Source of the DNA: an uncultured Rhodanobacteraceae bacterium
GTDB lineage: Bacteria > Pseudomonadota > Gammaproteobacteria > Xanthomonadales > SZUA-5
Assembly (NCBI GenBank): GCA_937928755.1
Contig: CALEZI010000095.1
Coordinates: 1 to 37,053, forward strand
Reading direction: 5' to 3'
Length of the DNA: 37,053 nucleotides
Of the stretch, positions 32,170 through 37,053 are shown one piece after another; the stretch's first letter is position 1, and the number at the start of each line of letters is the position of its first letter. The notes under the pieces were generated by a model. That model saw only the letters and a program-made list of their open reading frames with translations. It did no database searches and was not told the origin of the DNA. Both the position numbers and the translations under genes were made by a program.

Positions 32170-35100
32170 TCAGCGCAGCTCGGCGTCGTGCAATACCCAG
32201 CCGCTGACGGCTTGTCGCGCGGTCCAGTTCAACGTCGGATCGCCGTTGAGGCTGTGCCATGCGCCCAATCGCAGCTTGCCCTGGCTGTCGCGGATGGCCA
32301 GCGCGTACTGCACCTGGTTGTCGAATACGCGCGCATACACCCGCAAGGCAAGGCCGTTCGCGTCGTCGAGCACGAAAACCACGCGCGCGACGTCATCGAG
32401 CACAGCGCGCAGCGCCAGGGTCGGCAACAGGTAGCTGCCGGCCTGGCTGTTGACGATCGGGTCTTCGAAACCATTCTTGAACAGGAACTCCAGCAGGTCG
32501 GTGTCGGTCGCGCTGTTGTTGCCGGGCAGCAGGTCTTCGATCGTGGTGTCGGCCGGCAGTTCGACCAGCGCGGTGTTCACCAGTGGCGCCGGGCCGCTGC
32601 CGGCGTTGCCGAAGAAGGTGTAATTGAGCAAGCCGCCGACCGGGAAAGCGCCGGTGGTTGCATCCAGATCGCCGTTGCCACCTTCCTGGGGACAAACCAC
32701 GCCGCCGCTGGCATCGCAGGACCAGACCACATCGAGCAGTCCGGCCGGGACCTGATCACGCACGCGGATGTTGGCCGCAGCGTCCGGCCCGAGGTTGCGC
32801 ACGGTTACGGTGTAAACCAGCAATTCACCCGGCACGTAGGTTGCGCCCGCATTCGACTTGGTCACCTCCATGTCGCTCAACGCAAAGACCAAAGTCAGCG
32901 CATTCCCTGCCCCACTGCTTCCCGAGGCCAGGAAATTGCCGTCGCTCGGCGCGAACGCGGCGCTCACCGTGCGCGGGCCCAGCGTGTCGAAGGTCAACGC
33001 GCAACTCGGTGTCGCCGTCGGCACCGTCACACTGCAACTCGACGCACCGCTGCTCAGCGTCACCGTACCCGCCGGCGATCCCGCACCCGGCGCATTCACG
33101 CTGAGCGCGAAGGTGAAGGTGGTCGGCTGATTGATGCGGCTGCGCGGGGGGCCGGATACGCTGATCGCGGTGCTGGCGGCATTGACCTGATGTGTCGTGC
33201 TGCCATCGCTGGCGGTAAAAGCGCCGCTGGCTGGCGTGTAGGTCGCCGTCAAGGTCTTGGCACCGGCCGTCGTGCTGGTCAGTTGGCAACTGGCGCTGCT
33301 GTTTGGCGCTGTGCCGGGGACCAGGGCCACCGGGCCGCAACTGACACTGCCATCGCTGATGCTGACTGTGCCCAAGGGCGAAAGCGCCACGGCAGCGACG
33401 TCCACGACCACCGTGTACGGCTGGCCGACCACGCTGGGATCAGGCAATGTGCTGCTGATGGTCGTGGTTGTGGCTTGCTGGTCGTCGTCCTCGATGGTGC
33501 CCGTGCCGAAGATGCTTGTCGGGTTCGCGTTGCTGATGCCGGTCAGGTTCAGGATGAAGCTCTCGTTGCCCTCGAAGATCGTGTCGCCGACGATCTGCAC
33601 TGGAATCGTCAAACTGGTCTGGCCGGCCGGAATCGTCAGGACAGCCAGTGGCAGCGGCAGGTAGTCGTTGTCGGCGACCGTCGCAGTGCCATTCACCGTT
33701 GCATACGCGAAGCTGACATCGCGCCCGGACACCGCCGACAGGCTGACCACGAAGTCCATCGGCGTGTTGCCGACGTTGCCTTCTGGCTGGCTCGGACTGG
33801 TGATCGAGAGCACCGGCGGCAGGTCGTCATCGACGATGGTGCCGGTGGCGACATTTGCACCCAGGCTGACGTTGCCGACCGCGGTCAGCGCCGACAGCGT
33901 CAGCGTGAACTGCTCATCGTTCTCGTCGAGCGCATCGTTGTTGATGACCACGTTGACCGTCTGGCTGGTGTTCGTGTTCGCCGCGAAGCTCACCGTGCCG
34001 CCGACGATCGCCGTGAAATCGGCCGCCGTCGCGCTGCCAAAGGCGCTGTTCAAGGTCAGGGTCACGCCCGATTGCACCGGGTTGCTCAAGGTCACCGTGA
34101 AGACCATCGGGCTGGTGGCCTCGGACTGGCTGACGCTGACCGGATTGAAGGCCACCACCGCGCTGTCGTTGTCGTTGATGGTCAACAGACCACTGCCATC
34201 GGTGATGGTGGTCACGCCGGTGGTGTTGGTCACCGCCCCAAGGTTCAGCGTGGCGTTTTCCGTCGTTTCGACAATCAGGTCGCCCACCACCGGCACGCTG
34301 ATGGTTTGCGTCAGCGCGCCGCCAACGGCAAAGGTCAAGGTTCCGGAGGTCGGCGTGTAGTCGCTGCCCGCCTGTGCCGTGCCCGCAGTCATGCTGTAGG
34401 GCACGCTGAAGGCGGTCAGGCTGTTGCTGCGCGCGACCGTGAACACCGCGTTGCTGAAGCCGGCGTTGCCTTCGGTGATCGTGACGTCGTCGATGCTGAG
34501 ATCGGCGCCAGCATTGGTCAGCGCATAACTGAGCGATGGCGTCGCGCCATTCGCAGCAGCGGCAACACTGTAGGTCCCGACCGTCGTGTTCGCTGTCGCC
34601 GTGGTGCTGGCGACGCCACCGGCACCAATCGGCGCCGGATTCGGCGCCAGACTGGCGCTGGCTCCGGCTCCGGGCGGCGTGAAGGTCACCTGACCTCCCT
34701 GCACCGGTTCGCCCGCAGCGATGGCGGTCACCGTCGCCGTCAGCGGGTTTGCAAAGACCAGGCCCGGACCGGCGCTCTGGTTGTTGCCGCCGCTCAAAGC
34801 CAGCGTGAAACCGCGCGACTCGAAGGCGCCGATGTCCACCGTGCCCTGCTGTGGCCGCGCGATGCCGCGCTGGTCGGTGGCCGGCGCTCCCGTATTGCTG
34901 CCAGCGTTGATCGCCGGGCTGCCGGGCAGCAGTGCCCGCGTCGGCAAGGTTCCGCCGTAATTGGCCAATGGCGCGAGCAACGGATTGTTGACGCCAACCA
35001 GATTGCCATTGACGCCATTCACCAGATTGCCGCCAGCGCCGATCAGGTTGTTGGCACTGGACGGATCCACGGTGGCTTCAAGGTCGTTGGCAACGCCATT

Positions 35101-36840
35101 GACCGTGTTTCCGGCGATGATGGAATTGCGCAACAGGGTCACTGACGTGCCGCCCGAAGCCTCGTGCCAGAACGCGCCATTGCCGGTCGCACTTGCAGTG
35201 CTGTTGCCACTGATGGTGCTGTTGTTCAGCGTGATCGAGACGGTTCTGCCGACACCAGGCTGCGAGCGGATGGCGGAGTTTTCATTGACACTGCTGTTGC
35301 CGGTGATGGTCACATTGGTCAGCGTCATGCTGGTGTTTGCAGTGATTCCGACGACGCGTATGGCTTCACTACCGCCGTTGCCGTCGATGGTCGTATCGAC
35401 CACCGTCGCCGTGCCATCCTGCATCGCGATCGCCGAGATGTTGTGACAGGTGTTTCCGGTGAATCGCAAGCGGCTGACACTCAACGTGCCAAAAGCGGAG
35501 ACCAGGCCACCTGATGTAATCGTGCAGGTGCTGGCGCTGATGACCATATCGGCAAGCGTCAAAGTACCGCCACGCTGGAAAACGGCACCGCCGAAACCCG
35601 AATCGACCGGAGCAACGCTGTTACCGGCCGTCAGGGTGACACCGGACACGGCAAGCGAGATGTTCGTGCTGCGCAGTACGCGCGTGGCGTTGTTGCCGGA
35701 AATCGTCAGCAGGGCCGCACCGGGGCCGGCAATGCTCATGTTGCGCGCCGGGGCGAGTTCCCCGGACGTCAGCGTGATCGTGCGCGGCATTGCGAAGAAC
35801 ACCGGATCGAAGGTGATCGTCGCGCCGTCACAGGCGTCGGCGATCACCTGGCGCAACGATCCCGCACCGCTGTCGTTGGCATTGGTGACGATCGTGGCCG
35901 GGCAGGTGTTGAAGTTGTGCACGAAGGACACCGCGTTGGCGCCCGTCGCGGTCAGATAGGCGGCATCGACGAAAGCCACGAAGTTGTCCCAGGGGGTCCC
36001 GGACTTCTGACCGACCGCGACGACGAGGCCGCTGCCGGTGCCCTCGACTCCCGTACCGCCCTGGGCTGACCCGGCGCAGCCCGGCGCCGGATTGGCGATG
36101 CGCAGGTCGCCGATGGTCGTCGCTGCAGGATCAAAGCCGGCGCCACCCACCGGCTGAGCGATGACCTCCGTCCACAGGTCGACGGTGTTCGGCGTGAATT
36201 GCCCGACGCCGGGCAGGGCCTGACCGGCGTAGTGCCAACGTCCATTGGCACCGGCGCCGATGGCTGCATTGTCGTACCAGACGTCCAGCGTCGGCGCACC
36301 GAGCGTGTAGAAGGGCTCGTGGATCAGAATGCTGTCTTGAGCTGGCTCCCAGACACCGTCGCCGTTCCGGTCGACGTAGATGTTCACGTAGGGCGTCAGA
36401 TTGGCAGCAGGCGCCGAACCGTTGGTGGCGTCGACTAGATGACTGAAGCCCAGCGCGGTCAGCTCGCTGAGTCGCGTACCCTGGAGCGACCGCGTGCCCA
36501 GGAAGGACTTGCCGCCCAGTCGGGAACAACCGGCGCCGCCGGTCCCGGGGCCCGTGCTCAGGCGTGCGGCGCTGTCGCCATAACTCGGCAGCAGCGTCGG
36601 CGGTGCGGCCAGGTCGAGTGTGGGGTCGGGCGGCGTCCCGCTGCCATTGGTGTCGTAGGTATCGAAGACCCAGAAGCTGCTGGCGTCGCCACCCAGTCCA
36701 TTGATCTGCTGCTCGGTGATCGTGGCGGTCGGCAGCGGCGCAAGCGGCGCCGCGACAGTGTTGCTGCCCACCGCGGCGGACAGCGCGATCAGGCCAAAGC
36801 TCTGCAGTAGCCTCGAGCGGACGACGCTGGGTAGGTCCAT
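32170..36840 (-). CDS. Large secreted multidomain protein with beta-helix, Calx-beta and DUF11 domains
   Basis: The 1556-residue protein begins with a signal peptide (ending near TVAAPLAP, about residue 30). An N-terminal domain of about 310 residues with Asp/Gly-rich loops (YVDRNGDGVWEP) follows. Residues about 345-640 look like a right-handed parallel beta-helix, with repeating TLTNVTITGNS-type strands, ending in the choice-of-anchor pattern SPAINAGSN...DQRG...DIGAFES. Three Calx-beta domains lie at about 779-893, 893-1006 and 1007-1117, each ending in a DND/DDD motif that can bind calcium. Two Ig-like domains (to about 1315) and a DUF11 domain (about 1320-1452, TKSNAGATYVPGELLVYTVTVRN) follow. 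The C-terminus includes FLFKNGFE near 1456-1462, like an FxxGFE motif of secreted proteins in this order. GGAG precedes the ATG at 36840. It probably acts at the cell surface or outside, in adhesion or polymer contact; this is inferred. Confidence 0.85.
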   Translation of the reverse strand: MDLPSVVRSRLLQSFGLIALSAAVGSNTVAAPLAPLPTATITEQQINGLGGDASSFWVFDTYDTNGSGTPPDPTLDLAAPPTLLPSYGDSAARLSTGPGTGGAGCSRLGGKSFLGTRSLQGTRLSELTALGFSHLVDATNGSAPAANLTPYVNIYVDRNGDGVWEPAQDSILIHEPFYTLGAPTLDVWYDNAAIGAGANGRWHYAGQALPGVGQFTPNTVDLWTEVIAQPVGGAGFDPAATTIGDLRIANPAPGCAGSAQGGTGVEGTGSGLVVAVGQKSGTPWDNFVAFVDAAYLTATGANAVSFVHNFNTCPATIVTNANDSGAGSLRQVIADACDGATITFDPVFFAMPRTITLTSGELAPARNMSIAGPGAALLTISGNNATRVLRSTNISLAVSGVTLTAGNSVAPVDSGFGGAVFQRGGTLTLADMVISASTCTITSGGLVSAFGTLSVSRLRFTGNTCHNISAIAMQDGTATVVDTTIDGNGGSEAIRVVGITANTSMTLTNVTITGNSSVNENSAIRSQPGVGRTVSITLNNSTISGNSTASATGNGAFWHEASGGTSVTLLRNSIIAGNTVNGVANDLEATVDPSSANNLIGAGGNLVNGVNGNLVGVNNPLLAPLANYGGTLPTRALLPGSPAINAGSNTGAPATDQRGIARPQQGTVDIGAFESRGFTLALSGGNNQSAGPGLVFANPLTATVTAIAAGEPVQGGQVTFTPPGAGASASLAPNPAPIGAGGVASTTATANTTVGTYSVAAAANGATPSLSYALTNAGADLSIDDVTITEGNAGFSNAVFTVARSNSLTAFSVPYSMTAGTAQAGSDYTPTSGTLTFAVGGALTQTISVPVVGDLIVETTENATLNLGAVTNTTGVTTITDGSGLLTINDNDSAVVAFNPVSVSQSEATSPMVFTVTLSNPVQSGVTLTLNSAFGSATAADFTAIVGGTVSFAANTNTSQTVNVVINNDALDENDEQFTLTLSALTAVGNVSLGANVATGTIVDDDLPPVLSITSPSQPEGNVGNTPMDFVVSLSAVSGRDVSFAYATVNGTATVADNDYLPLPLAVLTIPAGQTSLTIPVQIVGDTIFEGNESFILNLTGISNANPTSIFGTGTIEDDDQQATTTTISSTLPDPSVVGQPYTVVVDVAAVALSPLGTVSISDGSVSCGPVALVPGTAPNSSASCQLTSTTAGAKTLTATYTPASGAFTASDGSTTHQVNAASTAISVSGPPRSRINQPTTFTFALSVNAPGAGSPAGTVTLSSGASSCSVTVPTATPSCALTFDTLGPRTVSAAFAPSDGNFLASGSSGAGNALTLVFALSDMEVTKSNAGATYVPGELLVYTVTVRNLGPDAAANIRVRDQVPAGLLDVVWSCDASGGVVCPQEGGNGDLDATTGAFPVGGLLNYTFFGNAGSGPAPLVNTALVELPADTTIEDLLPGNNSATDTDLLEFLFKNGFEDPIVNSQAGSYLLPTLALRAVLDDVARVVFVLDDANGLALRVYARVFDNQVQYALAIRDSQGKLRLGAWHSLNGDPTLNWTARQAVSGWVLHDAELR

Positions 36841-37053
36841 GCGTGCTCCGGGTTCCGAGCTAGTCAGTGACCCGATGTTACGAATCTGTTCCTGTTCAGT
36901 GCAATAAAAACTATGTGAAGACGGATGCAGCCTGCGCGTGCACCGGGCCCGCAAAAGCCCTGCGCCGTGTTGACGATCTGCGCCGGCGACCCATCCAGGT
37001 TGCCCCGGCAGCAACCCCGAACCAAGGCATCGCGCGCTGACCGCTCGCCTTGC
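36841..37053. other. Upstream region of the large secreted protein
   Basis: This last stretch must carry the promoter of the adhesin-like gene. It has an AT-rich block near 36900-36916 in an otherwise GC-rich area. I see no gene or clear element. The sequence ends at the window edge. Confidence 0.4.

Noticed and set aside
32146..35145. A 999-residue open frame on the plus strand opposite the large secreted protein
   Set aside because: It mirrors the high-GC codon structure of the minus-strand gene, has arginine- and alanine-rich low-complexity sequence, and shows no family features.

Overview
This 37-kb window is high-GC chromosomal DNA from a gammaproteobacterium, most likely of the Lysobacterales (Xanthomonadales). 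The pointers are a tonB-exbB-exbD-exbD cluster with pdxJ nearby (an arrangement known from Xanthomonas), PdxJ and QueF of the gammaproteobacterial types, a large secreted protein whose C-terminus carries an FKNGFE motif like those of secreted proteins in this order, and many short palindromic repeats between genes. Genus-level assignment is not possible from the sequence alone. I count 38 protein-coding genes. I see no rRNA, tRNA, CRISPR array, prophage or insertion sequence.

Layout. Bases 1-5000 hold a 76-bp triple repeat, a zinc-ribbon-like protein, HemJ, a DsbA-fold isomerase, an orphan YidD, and an operon for cytochrome oxidase maturation (SURF1, a Sco-like protein, CyoE) with a divergent twin-transmembrane protein. 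The operon lacks ctaA. Bases 4.7-11.5 kb hold TonB energy transduction: TPR protein, TonB, ExbB, ExbD, ExbD, then a third ExbD and, beyond pdxJ, a second ExbB. Bases 11.6-15.1 kb hold housekeeping genes: rhodanese, YdcH-like protein, TtcA, RdgC and a YgjP-like metalloprotease. Bases 15.2-17.2 kb hold HemH coupled to an alpha/beta hydrolase. Bases 17.4-22.2 kb hold an IPTL-CTERM beta-propeller-like protein, a SYLF protein, the tatABC operon and two membrane proteins. Bases 22.3-29.8 kb hold a solitary GspE/PulE ATPase, a RidA-family protein, penicillin-binding protein 1C, QueF, a site-2-type protease and a YciI-like protein. Bases 29.9-36.8 kb hold a membrane diguanylate cyclase convergent with a 1556-residue secreted multidomain protein.

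How the genes work together. Haem runs through the left half: HemJ and HemH are late steps of haem synthesis, and CyoE, SURF1 and the Sco-like protein use haem and copper to build a terminal oxidase. The TonB cluster would power outer-membrane uptake, including iron. tatABC, yidD, the exosortase-type substrate and the large secreted protein concern export and the cell envelope.

The most unusual content is non-coding. At least six unrelated families of short palindromic repeats lie between genes. One family supplies the stop codons of three genes, another forms head-to-head pairs with a nearly constant spacer, and one repeat lies in frame inside pbpC. I did not find a clearly new multi-gene system.
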